NCBI GenBank assembly: GCA_000509225.1
Contig: BAOK01000002.1
Location: 438,496 to 502,495 of the forward strand
Direction of reading: 5' to 3'
From: Parvibaculaceae bacterium Mf 1.05b.01
GTDB lineage: Bacteria > Pseudomonadota > Alphaproteobacteria > Parvibaculales > Parvibaculaceae
Length of the DNA stretch: 64,000 bases
In this document: one piece after another, positions 28,968 to 40,442 of the stretch
Layout of the letters: each line of letters starts with the position of its first letter
Position numbering within the stretch: position 1 is the first letter of the stretch
Made by a program: the position numbers and the translations under genes
Notes under the pieces: model-generated
Told to the model about the DNA's origin: nothing
What the model saw: the letters and a program-made list of their open reading frames with translations, nothing else
Database searches by the model: none

Positions 28968-29974
28968 AGATCAGTTTTTTGGGCCGGATGGGCTTTGTCG
29001 TAAACCTCTCTCAGCCGGTCTGTATCGACCTCTGTATAGACCTGTGTCGATGACAGGCTCGCATGGCCGAGCAGTTCCTGGATGGATCGCAGATCACCTC
29101 CCGCACTTAGCAGGTGCGTCGCAAAAGAATGGCGGAGCGCATGCGGTGTTGCTGTGTCGGGAAGCCCCAAGCGCGCCCGCAGGGTCGCCATTAGTTTTTG
29201 TACTTCCCGTGGATTGAGCCTTTTGCCCCGGACGCCGACAAAAAGTGGGTCGCCCCCATCAAGTGGATGCGGGCAGAGGGCACGGTACTGATCGACGGCA
29301 TCGCTTGCTGCGGGCAGCACGGGAACGATGCGTTCCTTGTTGCCCTTGCCGATGATGCGCAGTGTCTCTCCTAAGGGGGCATCATGTTGGTTGAGTGACA
29401 GGGCCTCGGCAATCCGCAGCCCACAGGCATATAGCAGTGTGATGATGCTTGTGTCGCGGGCGGCGACCCAGGGCTCTGCCGAAATGGTCTTGGCGTCTTC
29501 CAACAGATTGAGCACTCCTGCCTCAGACACGGGCTTGGGGATGTTGTGGGGGATTTTTGGGGTCTTCAGGCGTTTGAGCGCATGGTTTGTCGCCAGACTC
29601 TCGCGTTCCAGATGTCCATAAAAACCGCGCAGGGTGGAGAGGGTTCTGGCAATGCTTTTGGCGCTTAAGCCTTCTCGGCGGCGATGAGCGAGGAAGGCGC
29701 GGAAGTCGCTGACAGAGAGGTTGGCTAAGTCCTCAAGGGTGGCATCACCCTCCAGGTGATCGAACAGGAACTCGAAGAAGCGCATGAGATCACGCGCGTA
29801 GTTCTCTATGGTTTTGGGGCTTGCCCGTTTCTCGCTGGTGAGGAAGGTCAGGTAGCTGGAAACGGCTTTGGTTGCGGAAGCAGCGCCTGCGATGGTTGCG
29901 GCAACTTCTTCTAGCGGGCCGTTCAGGCGGCCAGCTATTGGTCTCTCTAAACGTTTTGAGGCAGGTCCAACCAT
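28964..29974 (-). CDS. xerC: Tyrosine recombinase XerC
   Basis: Site-specific recombinase acting with XerD at dif to resolve chromosome dimers. The 336-residue protein has an N-terminal SAM-like core-binding domain (about 34-125) and the catalytic domain. All catalytic residues are visible: Arg187 (CGLRIAE), Lys210, His278 and Arg281 (HALRH), His304 (GHASLSSTQ), Tyr313. The chromosomal setting next to DUF484 matches the usual xerC context rather than an integrase. Its start overlaps the DUF484 end by 28 bases, implying an operon. No dif-like site was identified. Confidence 0.93.
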   Translation of the reverse strand: MVGPASKRLERPIAGRLNGPLEEVAATIAGAASATKAVSSYLTFLTSEKRASPKTIENYARDLMRFFEFLFDHLEGDATLEDLANLSVSDFRAFLAHRRREGLSAKSIARTLSTLRGFYGHLERESLATNHALKRLKTPKIPHNIPKPVSEAGVLNLLEDAKTISAEPWVAARDTSIITLLYACGLRIAEALSLNQHDAPLGETLRIIGKGNKERIVPVLPAASDAVDQYRALCPHPLDGGDPLFVGVRGKRLNPREVQKLMATLRARLGLPDTATPHALRHSFATHLLSAGGDLRSIQELLGHASLSSTQVYTEVDTDRLREVYDKAHPAQKTDL

Positions 29975-30690
29975 AAGCGCACCGCGCGTTCAACGACGCG
30001 GCCCATAAACTCAAGCAGGTCTGCTGCCTGTGTTGGGTGAAATTGTTCCGGATGGGCTGACCCCAACGCCAGAATTCCAGGTGGGGTGGATTTTGAGAAG
30101 GTGAGGCGCACCAAAGCTTCTGATCTGACGTGAGGTGCAGACCCGCCATAGAGGCCCGGGTTTGAATTGATCTCCGCGCTCAAGCGGTAAGGTTCGCCTG
30201 ATCCAATCAGTGCATCAACACCGTTTGCTTCGAGAATGCGCAAACCTCTGACGCCAAGTCCCGGCACATCTGCTTTGCTTTCAACCGCAAGGGCGACCGT
30301 GTCGAGGTCGAGCGCTGCTGCGAGGCCAGAAGGTTCCGTAATAAAGGCAATGAGTTCCTCAAAGCTTTTGGAATCCATGAGTTTCAGGACAGCAATCAAA
30401 ACACGGTCGCGGGTAAGCGCGTTGATGGAGGCCGCGTCGATGAGTTCTGCCTGGATGTCGCGGAGTTGTCCCACCTGGTGTTGAAGGCGCCCGATCATGA
30501 CCGATTGAAGGTCGAGCACATTGTTGCCCGAGGCGTTCTTGGGCGCGCTCATCGATGCAATCAAGTCATCATCGTCCAAAATGAAATCTGGATTTGCCAG
30601 CAGATATTGTTTCACCGCCTCGGCGGTGAGTGACCCATCGACAGGTTGCGATGCATCATGTTGTTGGCTTGGATCTATTGGACGCGACAT
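29947..30690 (-). CDS. DUF484 family protein
   Basis: A 247-residue GAF-like DUF484 protein (YigA relatives), of unknown biochemical role but typically cotranscribed with xerC. The N-terminal VKQYLLANPDFILDDDDLI (26-44) is the family hallmark. It is followed by a coiled-coil-like stretch (LQSVMIGRLQHQVGQLRDIQAELIDAA region) and a GAF-like domain from about 90 to 235. It overlaps xerC by 28 bases. The upstream aldolase gene begins 23 bases away on the same strand, so these three genes may form one transcript. Confidence 0.88.
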   Translation of the reverse strand: MSRPIDPSQQHDASQPVDGSLTAEAVKQYLLANPDFILDDDDLIASMSAPKNASGNNVLDLQSVMIGRLQHQVGQLRDIQAELIDAASINALTRDRVLIAVLKLMDSKSFEELIAFITEPSGLAAALDLDTVALAVESKADVPGLGVRGLRILEANGVDALIGSGEPYRLSAEINSNPGLYGGSAPHVRSEALVRLTFSKSTPPGILALGSAHPEQFHPTQAADLLEFMGRVVERAVRLWLDLPQNV

Positions 30691-30713
30691 GCTTTGAAGG
30701 TTCCTGATTACCG

Positions 30714-31373
30714 TTAGCCTGAAATCTTTTGGCCGGTTTTTTCCCAGTCTGCGAGGAATGCCGCGAGACCTTTGTCTGTTAGTGGGTGCGCCACGAGTGT
30801 GCGAAGTACAGATGGGGGGACCGTCACGACATCTGCACCAATTAGAGCCGCGTCTTTTACATGGTTTGGATTGCGGATTGAAGCCACCAGGATTTCGGTG
30901 TCGAGATCGTCGTAATTATCGTAGATCGCACGAATGTCCTCAATCAACTCCATGCCATCAATGTGAATGTCGTCCAGACGCCCGACAAAGGGGGAGACAT
31001 AGGTTGCCCCTGCTTTGGCGGCGAGCAAGGCCTGGGTTGCTGAGAAGCAGAGCGTGACATTTGTCTTGATGCCCTCGGCGGTCAGTGCGCGACAGGCTTT
31101 CAGCCCTTCCCAAATGAGTGGAAGCTTGACGACAACATTGTCAGCCAGTTTTGCAACTGTCTTGCCTTCCTTGATCATGCCATCTGCATCGAGCGCTGTT
31201 ACTTCCGCGCTGACCGGGCCGTCGATGGTTCCGCAGATCTCTTTTACAACTTCAAAAAAGTCGCGGCCTGTTTTAGCGACAAGTGATGGGTTGGTCGTAA
31301 CGCCATCGAGCAAGCCTGAATCACTCAGGTCGCGAATCTCATCAATGTCTGCTGTGTCGATAAAAAACTTCAT
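30714..31373 (-). CDS. fsa: Fructose-6-phosphate aldolase/transaldolase-like
   Basis: A 219-residue short transaldolase-family enzyme. The Schiff-base lysine is Lys83 in VVVKLPL, the TTNPSL motif (26-31) is conserved, and [12 protein letters not shown] follows. This length matches the FSA/small transaldolase group, which catalyses dihydroxyacetone or sedoheptulose-type aldol exchange. The family is often annotated as 'probable transaldolase' in alphaproteobacteria, and sequence alone does not settle which activity it has. It is divergent from priA across 143 bases. Confidence 0.88.
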   Translation of the reverse strand: MKFFIDTADIDEIRDLSDSGLLDGVTTNPSLVAKTGRDFFEVVKEICGTIDGPVSAEVTALDADGMIKEGKTVAKLADNVVVKLPLIWEGLKACRALTAEGIKTNVTLCFSATQALLAAKAGATYVSPFVGRLDDIHIDGMELIEDIRAIYDNYDDLDTEILVASIRNPNHVKDAALIGADVVTVPPSVLRTLVAHPLTDKGLAAFLADWEKTGQKISG

Positions 31374-31445
31374 GTCGTGCTATGGCCTCTGGTCGCGCTG
31401 CCCAAGTGTCGGACTTCATTGTTATGTGGGGCGCATTGTCCATCG

Positions 31446-31465
31446 CCTTGGCGAATTTGCCAAGG
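31446..31465. promoter_or_regulatory. Perfect dyad between fsa and priA
   Basis: CCTTGGC (31446-31452) and GCCAAGG (31459-31465) are exact inverted repeats around gaattt. It lies 73 bases from the fsa start and 52 from the priA start. It may be an operator for either gene or a 5'-UTR hairpin. Confidence 0.35.
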
Positions 31466-31516
31466 AGAGAAAGAGAGTTACTGCGCGCACCCTTGTTGAA
31501 GGGTTAAGGTTGATAC

Positions 31517-33730
31517 ATGCCGAGCGAATTTTCAGACAGCGATCTTTTTAAGGATGAAGCGCCCCAGAAGCAGCGGGTTGTCTCCGTGCTATTGCCGCTC
31601 GGCATTCCCGGACCTTATGACTATGCGGTGCCTGACACGCTTAAAGTTGGTGCAGGTGATTATGTGACTGTGCCTTTGGGGCCACGTGAAATTCTGGGTG
31701 TCGTTTGGGGAGAGGGCAGTGGCGAGGTCGGTCACAATCGATTGAAATCAATTATCGACAAACTTGATGCACCGCCCATGACCCATGCGCTTCGTCAGTT
31801 TGTTGATTGGATTGCGGTCTACACCTTGTCCCTGCCTGGTGCCGTGTTGCGGTTGGCGGTTCGGGTGCCAGGCGCCTTGGAGCCTGCCGGTGTGCGCACG
31901 GTTTATCGTCTGGGTGGGCCGCCGCCTGGGCGCATGACGCCCGGCCGGGAAAAAGTTCTTGAGCTGGCTAAGGATGGTTTTGCGCGGACACCGCGCGAAC
32001 TTGCGGATGAGGCGGGTGTTTCTACGGCCGTGGTGCGTGGTCTCATCGATGCAGGCACCTTTGAAGCGTTGGAACTGCCTGCGGATGCCCCCTTTGAGGC
32101 CCCTGACCTGGAACGCGCAGGTGCGGATCTTTCTGAGGATCAGCAATTTTCGGCAGATCAGCTAACGGCGCGTATTGAGCAGGGTGGTTTTTCCGCCCAG
32201 CTATTGGATGGCGTCACCGGGTCTGGCAAGACTGAGGTTTATTTCGAAGCTGTTGCGGCGGCTTTGGCCAAAGGGCGACAGGCTTTGATCCTGCTGCCGG
32301 AAATTGCGCTGACGGGACAGTTTTTGCAGCGGTTTGAGGCGCGGTTCGGCTGTCGCCCGGCGGAATGGCATTCAGATCTTTCCACCAAAGAGCGAAAGCG
32401 CGTCTGGCGTGCGGTTGCTGATGGAACAGCAAAAGCGGTGGTGGGCGCGCGCTCTGCGCTTTTCCTTCCTTATCCGGATCTCGGTCTCATCGTCGTGGAC
32501 GAGGAACATGAGAGCGCCTTCAAGCAGGAAGACGGTGTTTCCTATAATGCGCGGGATATGAGTGTCGTTCGGGGCTCGCTTGGCGGGTTTCCGGTCGTGC
32601 TGGCGTCTGCCACACCGTCGCTTGAAACCATGGCCAATGTCTGGTCGGGCAAATATGAACATCTGGTCCTGCCCGAACGACATGGGCCTGCTGTGATGCC
32701 CGCAGTTGGCGCTATCGATATGCGCGCCCATCCGCCTGAAAAGGGCGAGTGGATTTCGCCTCCCCTTGTGAGAGAGATAGCGGAGGCGCTGGAAAAGGGT
32801 GAGCAATCGATGCTCTTCCTCAACCGCCGGGGATATGCGCCGCTCACGCTCTGCCGGACCTGCGGGCACCGGATTGGCTGTCCGGAGTGCGATTCATGGC
32901 TGGTGGAGCACCGGTTTCGAAAGGAACTGACCTGTCACCATTGCGGATACTCGGCACCGGTGCCGCGGGCCTGCCCGTCATGTGGTGATGAGGATGCGCT
33001 GATTGCCTGTGGTCCTGGGGTGGAGAGAATCGCTGAGGAAGTGGTGCAGAAATTCCCTCAGGCCCGATTGGCGCTGTTGTCATCAGACAGTTTGCGCGGT
33101 CCAGCGGCGCATGCGGAAGCGATCCGGCAGATCACTGATCACGAAGTTGATGTGATTGTCGGCACCCAGATCGTCGCGAAGGGCCATAATTTCCCGCTTT
33201 TGACCGTCGTTGGTGTTGTGGATGCGGATTTGGGACTGGAAAACGGGGATCTACGCGCGGGCGAGCGCACCTTCCAGCTCCTGCATCAGGTGGCGGGGCG
33301 AGCGGGCAGGGCAGACCGGCCAGGGCGTGTTTATCTGCAGACCTATATGCCAGAGCATCCGGTCATGCAGGCACTTATTGAAGGAGAGCGGGATCGCTTT
33401 CTGGAGCGGGAGGCATCCATGCGGGAGCGGACCGGCTATCCGCCTTACGGGCGTTTGGTGGGGATTGTGGTTTCCGGCCCGAACCCGCAACAGGTGCACG
33501 CAGTGTCCAGAGAATTGGCCAGATCACACGGGCCGCAAGAGGGAATCAGTGTCTTTGGACCAGCGCCAGCACCTCTGGCACTACTGAGAGGCCGACACCG
33601 GGTGCGATTCCTCGTAAAAAGCACCAGAAACGTGCCCATTCAGGACTATGTAGCCGAATGGCTTTCCCGCGTGAAAGTGCCCAATGCAGTGCGGGTCTCT
33701 GTGGATGTGGATCCCTATTCATTCCTTTGA
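31517..33730 (+). CDS. priA: Primosomal helicase PriA
   Basis: Restarts stalled replication forks by loading the replisome at D-loops. The 737-residue protein has an N-terminal DNA-binding domain. The helicase core follows: Walker A GVTGSGKT (232-239), DEEH in VVDEEHESAFKQED. A zinc-binding insert has eight cysteines in four pairs (CRTCGH, CPEC, CHHCG, CPSCG). The C-terminal domain ends in SVDVDPYSFL, the typical PriA terminus. AAGG a few bases upstream is a weak ribosome site. It precedes the atp operon, as in related genomes. Confidence 0.96.
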   Translation: MPSEFSDSDLFKDEAPQKQRVVSVLLPLGIPGPYDYAVPDTLKVGAGDYVTVPLGPREILGVVWGEGSGEVGHNRLKSIIDKLDAPPMTHALRQFVDWIAVYTLSLPGAVLRLAVRVPGALEPAGVRTVYRLGGPPPGRMTPGREKVLELAKDGFARTPRELADEAGVSTAVVRGLIDAGTFEALELPADAPFEAPDLERAGADLSEDQQFSADQLTARIEQGGFSAQLLDGVTGSGKTEVYFEAVAAALAKGRQALILLPEIALTGQFLQRFEARFGCRPAEWHSDLSTKERKRVWRAVADGTAKAVVGARSALFLPYPDLGLIVVDEEHESAFKQEDGVSYNARDMSVVRGSLGGFPVVLASATPSLETMANVWSGKYEHLVLPERHGPAVMPAVGAIDMRAHPPEKGEWISPPLVREIAEALEKGEQSMLFLNRRGYAPLTLCRTCGHRIGCPECDSWLVEHRFRKELTCHHCGYSAPVPRACPSCGDEDALIACGPGVERIAEEVVQKFPQARLALLSSDSLRGPAAHAEAIRQITDHEVDVIVGTQIVAKGHNFPLLTVVGVVDADLGLENGDLRAGERTFQLLHQVAGRAGRADRPGRVYLQTYMPEHPVMQALIEGERDRFLEREASMRERTGYPPYGRLVGIVVSGPNPQQVHAVSRELARSHGPQEGISVFGPAPAPLALLRGRHRVRFLVKSTRNVPIQDYVAEWLSRVKVPNAVRVSVDVDPYSFL

Positions 33731-34015
33731 ATGATTGGTTCCGGCGGACTCGCGGGCAATGGTCCGTTTGCGCATGAAGTGCGACAAAAATGACGTCGAA
33801 TTGCCGCACCTGCGCGATTTTCTGGCGCTATTTCTTGGTGGGGCATTGCGCCTGCTATGCCTGCGTGTTAACACACGCCCGGTTTCGGGGCTGGTCAGTT
33901 TTCTGGTCTATTTCCCATTGCCATAACATCAATGTTTTCAGGAAGTTACCTGTTCGTCCTGGCCCAACCGGGAATCTCGGGTAACCCTCCAAAACCAAGC
34001 GTTGCGAGCACACAC
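33731..34015 (+). other. Gene-free region before atpH
   Basis: 285 bases that should contain the atp promoter. Small dyads seen are GTGTTAACAC (33865-33874) and AACAT/ATGTT (33925-33936). No near-consensus promoter and no terminator for priA were recognised. An in-frame extension of atpH back to 33932 lacks family-like sequence. Confidence 0.4.
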
Positions 34016-34576
34016 GTGTCAGCTGATAAACCCCTCGCTTCCGGCGTCGCCGGTCGCTATGCAACAGCTCTCTTTGAGCTGGCAGACCAGGCAGGCGCCC
34101 TTGATACGGTCGCTGCAGACCTTCAGGGTCTGAGCGGTCTGATCGATACGTCTGTTGACCTGAAGCGGCTTATGAGAAGCCCCGTCTTCTCCACCGACGA
34201 GCAGGCCGCCGCCATGTCAGCGATTCTGACAAAGGCTGGCGTTCAGACATTGACCCAGAATTTTATCGGCGTGGTGATTGCCAACCGCCGAATTTTTGCC
34301 CTTCAGGACATGATCCGCAGTTTTGGCCAGCTTCTGGCTCAGTCGCGCGGTGAAATTTCTGCTGATGTTACCAGCGCTCACCCGCTGGGCGATCCGCAGG
34401 TTGCGGCGCTGAAAGAAGCGCTCAATGCCGCGATGGGTCGTGACGTACAAATCGAAACACGGGTGGACAAGGAGCTGCTAGGCGGTCTCGTTGTCAAAGT
34501 GGGAAGTCGCATGATTGACTCCTCACTCCGCACCAAACTCAATAACCTCAAATTTGCGATGAAAGAGGCTGGCTGA
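34016..34576 (+). CDS. atpH: ATP synthase F1 delta subunit
   Basis: Delta subunit (OSCP homologue) that ties the F1 head to the peripheral stalk. The GTG start at 34016 gives 186 residues, the normal length. An upstream ATG at 33932 adds 28 residues without family character. Typical features are [13 protein letters not shown] near the N-terminus and the C-terminal [26 protein letters not shown]. No strong Shine-Dalgarno sequence precedes GTG. Its stop overlaps the atpA start by one base. F0 genes are not in this window, as usual for alphaproteobacteria. Confidence 0.93.
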   Translation: MSADKPLASGVAGRYATALFELADQAGALDTVAADLQGLSGLIDTSVDLKRLMRSPVFSTDEQAAAMSAILTKAGVQTLTQNFIGVVIANRRIFALQDMIRSFGQLLAQSRGEISADVTSAHPLGDPQVAALKEALNAAMGRDVQIETRVDKELLGGLVVKVGSRMIDSSLRTKLNNLKFAMKEAG

Positions 34577-36105
34577 TGGACATTCAGGCCGCGGAAATTT
34601 CTGCAATCCTTAAGGAACAGATCAAAGGTTTCGGTGACGAAGCCGAGGTCTCGGAAATCGGACAGGTTCTGTCCGTTGGTGACGGTATCGCCCGTATTTA
34701 CGGTCTCGATAACGTGCAGGCCGGTGAGATGGTCGAATTCCCAGGTGGAATTCGGGGCATGGCACTGAACCTGGAAAGCGACAATGTCGGCGCCGTGATT
34801 TTCGGTTCTGACCGTGACATTAAAGAAGGCGACACCGTTAAGCGGACCGGCGCCATCGTGGATGTGCCGGTTGGCAAGGGTCTCTTGGGTCGTGTGGTTG
34901 ATCCGCTCGGCAATCCAATCGACGGTAAGGGTCCTATTGAGGCGACAGAGCGTCGTCGTGTGGACGTGAAGGCGCCAGGCATTATCCCGCGTAAATCTGT
35001 GCATGAGCCCATGCAGACGGGCCTGAAAGCGATTGACGCTTTGATCCCGATTGGTCGTGGCCAGCGTGAGCTGATCATTGGTGACCGTCAGACCGGTAAA
35101 ACGGCTGTGGCGATTGACGCCATGCTCAACCAGAAGCCTTTGAACCAGGGCGATGATGAGAGCAAGAAGCTCTATTGCGTATATATCGCGGTTGGCCAGA
35201 AGCGCTCAACGGTTGCGCAGATCGTAAAGACGCTGGAAGAAAACGGCGCTCTTGAATATTCCGTGGTTGTTGCGGCGACGGCGTCTGAGCCTGCTCCGCT
35301 TCAGTTCCTGGCACCGTTTGCGGGTTGTGCGATCGGCGAATATTTCCGTGACAATGGCATGCATGCTCTGGCGGTTTATGATGACCTTTCCAAGCAGGCT
35401 GTTGCTTATCGTCAGATGTCTCTTCTTCTTCGTCGTCCTCCTGGGCGTGAAGCTTATCCTGGGGACGTTTTCTATCTTCACTCACGTCTGCTCGAACGGG
35501 CTGCGAAGCTCAACGAAGACAATGGCTCTGGCTCATTGACGGCGCTGCCGATCATTGAAACCCAGGCGAACGACGTGTCTGCCTACATCCCGACCAACGT
35601 GATTTCGATCACCGACGGTCAGATCTTCCTGGAAACAGACCTCTTCTATCAGGGCATTCGTCCTGCGGTGAATGTGGGTCTGTCGGTGAGCCGGGTTGGT
35701 TCATCTGCTCAGGTAAAAGCGATGAAGCAGGTTGCCGGTAAGATTAAGGGTGAGCTGGCGCAGTACCGCGAAATGGCGGCGTTTGCGCAGTTTGGTTCTG
35801 ACCTTGATGTGACCACGCAGCGTCTTCTTAATCGTGGTGAGCGTCTGACCGAGCTTCTGAAGCAGGGTCAGTTCTCGCCTCTCAAGATTGAAGAGCAGGT
35901 TGTTGTGATCTACGCCGGTGTGAACGGCTATCTTGATGGCATCCCAACAACGGATGTTGGCCGTTACGAAGAAGAGCTACTTCGCACGGTGCGCGATAAG
36001 AACGCTGATCTTCTCGACACGATCCGTCAGGAGCTTGCGCTCTCTGATGCGACGGAAGCGAGCCTCAAAGAGGTTGTCGAGAGTTTCACTAAGGCGTTTG
36101 CTTGA
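34576..36105 (+). CDS. atpA: ATP synthase F1 alpha subunit
   Basis: Non-catalytic nucleotide-binding subunit of F1. The 509-residue protein has a beta-barrel N-domain, the Walker [10 protein letters not shown] near residue 169-177 and the conserved [20 protein letters not shown] segment that contributes the arginine finger region. The C-terminal helical domain is complete. It is coupled to atpH by a TGATG junction. Confidence 0.97.
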   Translation: MDIQAAEISAILKEQIKGFGDEAEVSEIGQVLSVGDGIARIYGLDNVQAGEMVEFPGGIRGMALNLESDNVGAVIFGSDRDIKEGDTVKRTGAIVDVPVGKGLLGRVVDPLGNPIDGKGPIEATERRRVDVKAPGIIPRKSVHEPMQTGLKAIDALIPIGRGQRELIIGDRQTGKTAVAIDAMLNQKPLNQGDDESKKLYCVYIAVGQKRSTVAQIVKTLEENGALEYSVVVAATASEPAPLQFLAPFAGCAIGEYFRDNGMHALAVYDDLSKQAVAYRQMSLLLRRPPGREAYPGDVFYLHSRLLERAAKLNEDNGSGSLTALPIIETQANDVSAYIPTNVISITDGQIFLETDLFYQGIRPAVNVGLSVSRVGSSAQVKAMKQVAGKIKGELAQYREMAAFAQFGSDLDVTTQRLLNRGERLTELLKQGQFSPLKIEEQVVVIYAGVNGYLDGIPTTDVGRYEEELLRTVRDKNADLLDTIRQELALSDATEASLKEVVESFTKAFA

Positions 36106-36137
36106 GCCTTCTTCTGACCAAACAGGACTGATGGCAT

Positions 36138-37031
36138 ATGGCCAGCCTTAAGGAACTAAGAAACCGGATCTCCAGCGTGAAGAACACGCAGAAGATCACG
36201 CGTGCCATGCAGATGGTTGCGGCGGCAAAACTACGCCGGGCGCAGGAAGCTGCTGAAGCGGCTCGTCCTTACGCTGCTCGCATGAGCGGCGTGTTGGCGA
36301 ACCTCTCTGCGGGCATGGAAGGTCGTGATGGTGCCCCTGAATTGATGGTGGGCACAGGCAAAGATGATACGCATCTTCTGATTGTTGCGACGTCTGAGCG
36401 TGGCCTATGCGGTGGGTTCAATTCTTCCATCGTGCGCCTGGCACGCGAAGAAATTATTCGCCTTCAAGGTCAGGGCAAAACGGTCAAGATTTTGCCTGTT
36501 GGCAAAAAGGGCCGCGACCAACTGAAGCGTCTTTACAGTGACCTCTTCGTTGATTTTGTTGATCTATCTGAAGTGAAGCAGGTTGCCTTCTCCAATGCTG
36601 ATGGAATTGCTTCCCAAGTTCTCTCGCTCTTTGAGGCGGGTGAATTTGATGTCTGTACGCTTTTCTACTCTGAGTTTGAGAGCGTTGTGACGCAGATCCC
36701 TACAGCCTTGCAGCTGATTCCAGCGCGGATTGAAGCTGTCGAGGGCGCAGAAGACGAAAGTGTCGATCTGGGTGGTGCGGCTTACGAGTACGAACCAGAA
36801 GAAACAGACATTCTGAAAGAATTGCTGCCGCGGAATATTGCGGTGCAGATCTTCCGGGGTCTTCTAGAGAATTCTGCGTCTGAGCAAGGCGCGCGTATGT
36901 CTGCGATGGACAATGCGACACGGAATGCGGGTGAGATGATCGACAAGCTGACGATCACCTATAACCGCTCCCGCCAGGCTCAGATTACGAAAGAATTGAT
37001 TGAGATTATTTCGGGCGCTGAAGCGCTCTAA
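36138..37031 (+). CDS. atpG: ATP synthase F1 gamma subunit
   Basis: Central rotating shaft of F1. The 297-residue protein has the conserved N-terminal helix [24 protein letters not shown] (first 18 residues diagnostic) and a Rossmann-like middle with [10 protein letters not shown]. The long C-terminal helix contains [13 protein letters not shown]. It lies 32 bases after atpA. The ATG at 36138 is set by the family N-terminus. Confidence 0.97.
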   Translation: MASLKELRNRISSVKNTQKITRAMQMVAAAKLRRAQEAAEAARPYAARMSGVLANLSAGMEGRDGAPELMVGTGKDDTHLLIVATSERGLCGGFNSSIVRLAREEIIRLQGQGKTVKILPVGKKGRDQLKRLYSDLFVDFVDLSEVKQVAFSNADGIASQVLSLFEAGEFDVCTLFYSEFESVVTQIPTALQLIPARIEAVEGAEDESVDLGGAAYEYEPEETDILKELLPRNIAVQIFRGLLENSASEQGARMSAMDNATRNAGEMIDKLTITYNRSRQAQITKELIEIISGAEAL

Positions 37032-37062
37032 GATATTTTGTTGGACGCTAGCCTCTTGTTGA

Positions 37063-38511
<1,449 letters not shown>

Positions 38512-38539
38512 CTTCAGAGCTTGAACAGAGGTTTGCCTC

Positions 38540-38938
38540 ATGGCTGAAAAGCTGAAATTTGATCTCGTAGCGCCTGAGCGTCTTTTGATGTCGACGGAAG
38601 CAGAGATGGTCATTGTGCCAGGTGCTGAAGGTGACTTCGGTGTGCTGGCGGGCCATGCGCCTGTTATGTCGACACTGCGTGTTGGTGTGCTTGATGTTAG
38701 CGGGACCGATGGCAATGACATGCGTATTTTCGTGCGCGGTGGTTTTGCCGAAGTGACACCTGCTGGCCTCACGGTTTTGGCGGAGGAAGCAGTTCCGTTG
38801 TCGGAACTTGATGCGGCGGCACTTGATCAGCGGATCAAAGACGCCAGTGAAGATGTTCAGGATGCGTCTACGGATGAAGCTAAATCCAAGGCGCAGGCCC
38901 ATTTGGACCAGCTTCAGGAGCTCCGCGCCGCGGTCTGA
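38540..38938 (+). CDS. atpC: ATP synthase F1 epsilon subunit
   Basis: Epsilon subunit that couples gamma to the c-ring and can inhibit ATP hydrolysis. The 132-residue protein has the N-terminal beta sandwich (FDLVAPERLLMSTEAEMV...GAEGDFGVLAGHAP region) and a C-terminal helical part rich in Asp/Ala. It is last in atpHAGDC and followed at once by a terminator. Confidence 0.96.
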   Translation: MAEKLKFDLVAPERLLMSTEAEMVIVPGAEGDFGVLAGHAPVMSTLRVGVLDVSGTDGNDMRIFVRGGFAEVTPAGLTVLAEEAVPLSELDAAALDQRIKDASEDVQDASTDEAKSKAQAHLDQLQELRAAV

Positions 38939-38963
38939 TTGACGCAAAAACCCTAGTGTTTTA

Positions 38964-38992
38964 GGCGGTACTCTTCGGGTGCCGCCTTTTTC
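38964..38992 (+). terminator. Terminator of the atp operon
   Basis: GGCGGTAC (38964-38971) pairs with GTGCCGCC (38979-38986), including one G-T pair. The loop is a stable TTCG type and five T follow. Confidence 0.93.
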
Positions 38993-39093
38993 ATGAGGTT
39001 GAGGCCTGCTGACCTGTCGCATTCGCGCTTTTGACAGATCAGTCTATAATGGCCGCTAAGGCCTGCGTGAGCCTGTGAGTGATGGGATGTAGC

Positions 39094-39915
39094 ATGAACG
39101 ATCATTGGACGTTAGACGATATCGAGTGGGCGCAGTTTGACGCCGCGAAGGTAGATGAGGATTTGCTCGCCGCGATCAAAGCTGCAGCGCTGGTCGAGGC
39201 AAATGCAGGCGACTATGTGCTCTATCTCCTAAATGTCTTTTCCGACCGTCCAGACGTATGTGCGTCTATCGAGCAATGGGGACGTGAAGAAGAACAACAT
39301 GGTGCGGCTTTGGCGCGCTGGGCAGAGCATGCCGATCCGACGTTTTCGTTTGAACGCTCCTTGGAACGGTTTAAGGAGATTTACCGTATTCCTGTAGGTG
39401 CGGAAGAAAGTGTCCGAGGGTCGCGTGTTGGTGAAATGATCGCTCGGTGTGTTGTGGAAAGCGGCACGTCTTCGTTCTATACCGCGATCAAGGAAGCAAC
39501 TGAAGAACCGGTCTTGCAAGATATTGCCCGGCGCATCGCGGCAGATGAATTTCGGCACTACAAGCTTTTCTATGACACATTGCAGAAGCTGGACGAGACC
39601 CCAACGCTCTGGGAGCGTGCAAAGGTTGCTCTGCTCCGTGTCAATGAAGCCGATGATGATGAACTCGCGTCTGCCTATTATGCGGCGAATACGTCAAAGG
39701 GAGACGGGGTCGTTTATGACCGAAAGAAATTTGCTGCGGCGTACGAAGCTCGCGCCCTTGGTCTCTATAAGCGTCACCACACCAATCGAGCAATCTCAAT
39801 GATTGCAAAGGCTGTGGGTATTGCACCGCATGGTCGCTTTATGCGGATGCTGGAACCAATTGTGTGGAAAGTCTGGCAGCGACGGACCCGTAAAGCCCAG
39901 GCGGTTGCGGCCTAA
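39094..39915 (+). CDS. Ferritin-like di-iron domain protein
   Basis: A 273-residue helical protein with the spacing of a ferritin-like di-iron site. There is a Glu in VEANAGDY (about 31-38), REEEQHG with an E-x-x-H pair (66-72), a Glu in VVESGTSSFY, and DEFRHY with a second E-x-x-H. This resembles rubrerythrin or acyl-ACP-desaturase-type four-helix bundles. A basic C-terminal tail (KVWQRRTRKAQ) may bind membrane or nucleic acid. Its reaction is unknown. ATG 39094 is preferred over 39079/39082 by the weak GGGAT site. It overlaps the convergent rppH end by 4 bases. Confidence 0.7.
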   Translation: MNDHWTLDDIEWAQFDAAKVDEDLLAAIKAAALVEANAGDYVLYLLNVFSDRPDVCASIEQWGREEEQHGAALARWAEHADPTFSFERSLERFKEIYRIPVGAEESVRGSRVGEMIARCVVESGTSSFYTAIKEATEEPVLQDIARRIAADEFRHYKLFYDTLQKLDETPTLWERAKVALLRVNEADDDELASAYYAANTSKGDGVVYDRKKFAAAYEARALGLYKRHHTNRAISMIAKAVGIAPHGRFMRMLEPIVWKVWQRRTRKAQAVAA

Positions 39916-40418
39916 GCGTCTGCGAGGTTTTGGACGGTATCGCGGAATTCTGCGACCACCTGGGCATAGACGTCCCGCTTGAAGGGGACGATCAGAGCGG
40001 CAAGTTCGTCAATGTCTGCCCATCTCCAGGCAGCGAATTCCTGGTGATCATCGGCGGCAATATCGATATCGCTATCGTCACCTGTAAAGCGCAGCAGAAA
40101 CCAGCGTTGTGTTTGCCCGCGATACTTTCCCTTGAGCGCCTTGCCGATAATCTCTTTGGGCAGATCGTAATTGTACCAATGCTCAGATTCCTGAACGATC
40201 TCTGCCTTGTCGGTTCCGGCCTCTTCCGCGAGTTCGCGCAATGCTGCTGTCGCTGGCTCCTCACCCTTGTCAATGCCGCCCTGGGGCATCTGCCAGGCGG
40301 TGTCATGGCTGTCGTCGGAATATCCGATCCGGTCACCGATCCAGACCTTTCCTTCCGAATTGATGAGCATGATGCCGACACAGCGGCGATAAGGCAGTTC
40401 GGTTGATTTATCGGACAT
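39912..40418 (-). CDS. rppH: RNA pyrophosphohydrolase RppH
   Basis: Removes pyrophosphate from the 5' end of triphosphorylated mRNA, starting decay; also called (di)nucleoside polyphosphate hydrolase. The 168-residue protein begins with the typical LPYRRCVGIMLIN. Its full Nudix box runs from Gly47 to Gly68 (G-x5-E-x7-RE-x2-EE-x-G). HEWYNYDLP-like HWYNYDLP and KGKYRGQTQRWFLLRF are further RppH marks. The next gene upstream on this strand ends about 24 bases away, a common gene order in this class. Confidence 0.93.
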   Translation of the reverse strand: MSDKSTELPYRRCVGIMLINSEGKVWIGDRIGYSDDSHDTAWQMPQGGIDKGEEPATAALRELAEEAGTDKAEIVQESEHWYNYDLPKEIIGKALKGKYRGQTQRWFLLRFTGDDSDIDIAADDHQEFAAWRWADIDELAALIVPFKRDVYAQVVAEFRDTVQNLADA

Positions 40419-40442
40419 GGACTTCTCAGAAACGTAGGTGTG

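Noticed and set aside
28964-29974. Phage-type integrase
   Set aside because: Full XerC residues and linkage to DUF484 indicate the housekeeping recombinase.
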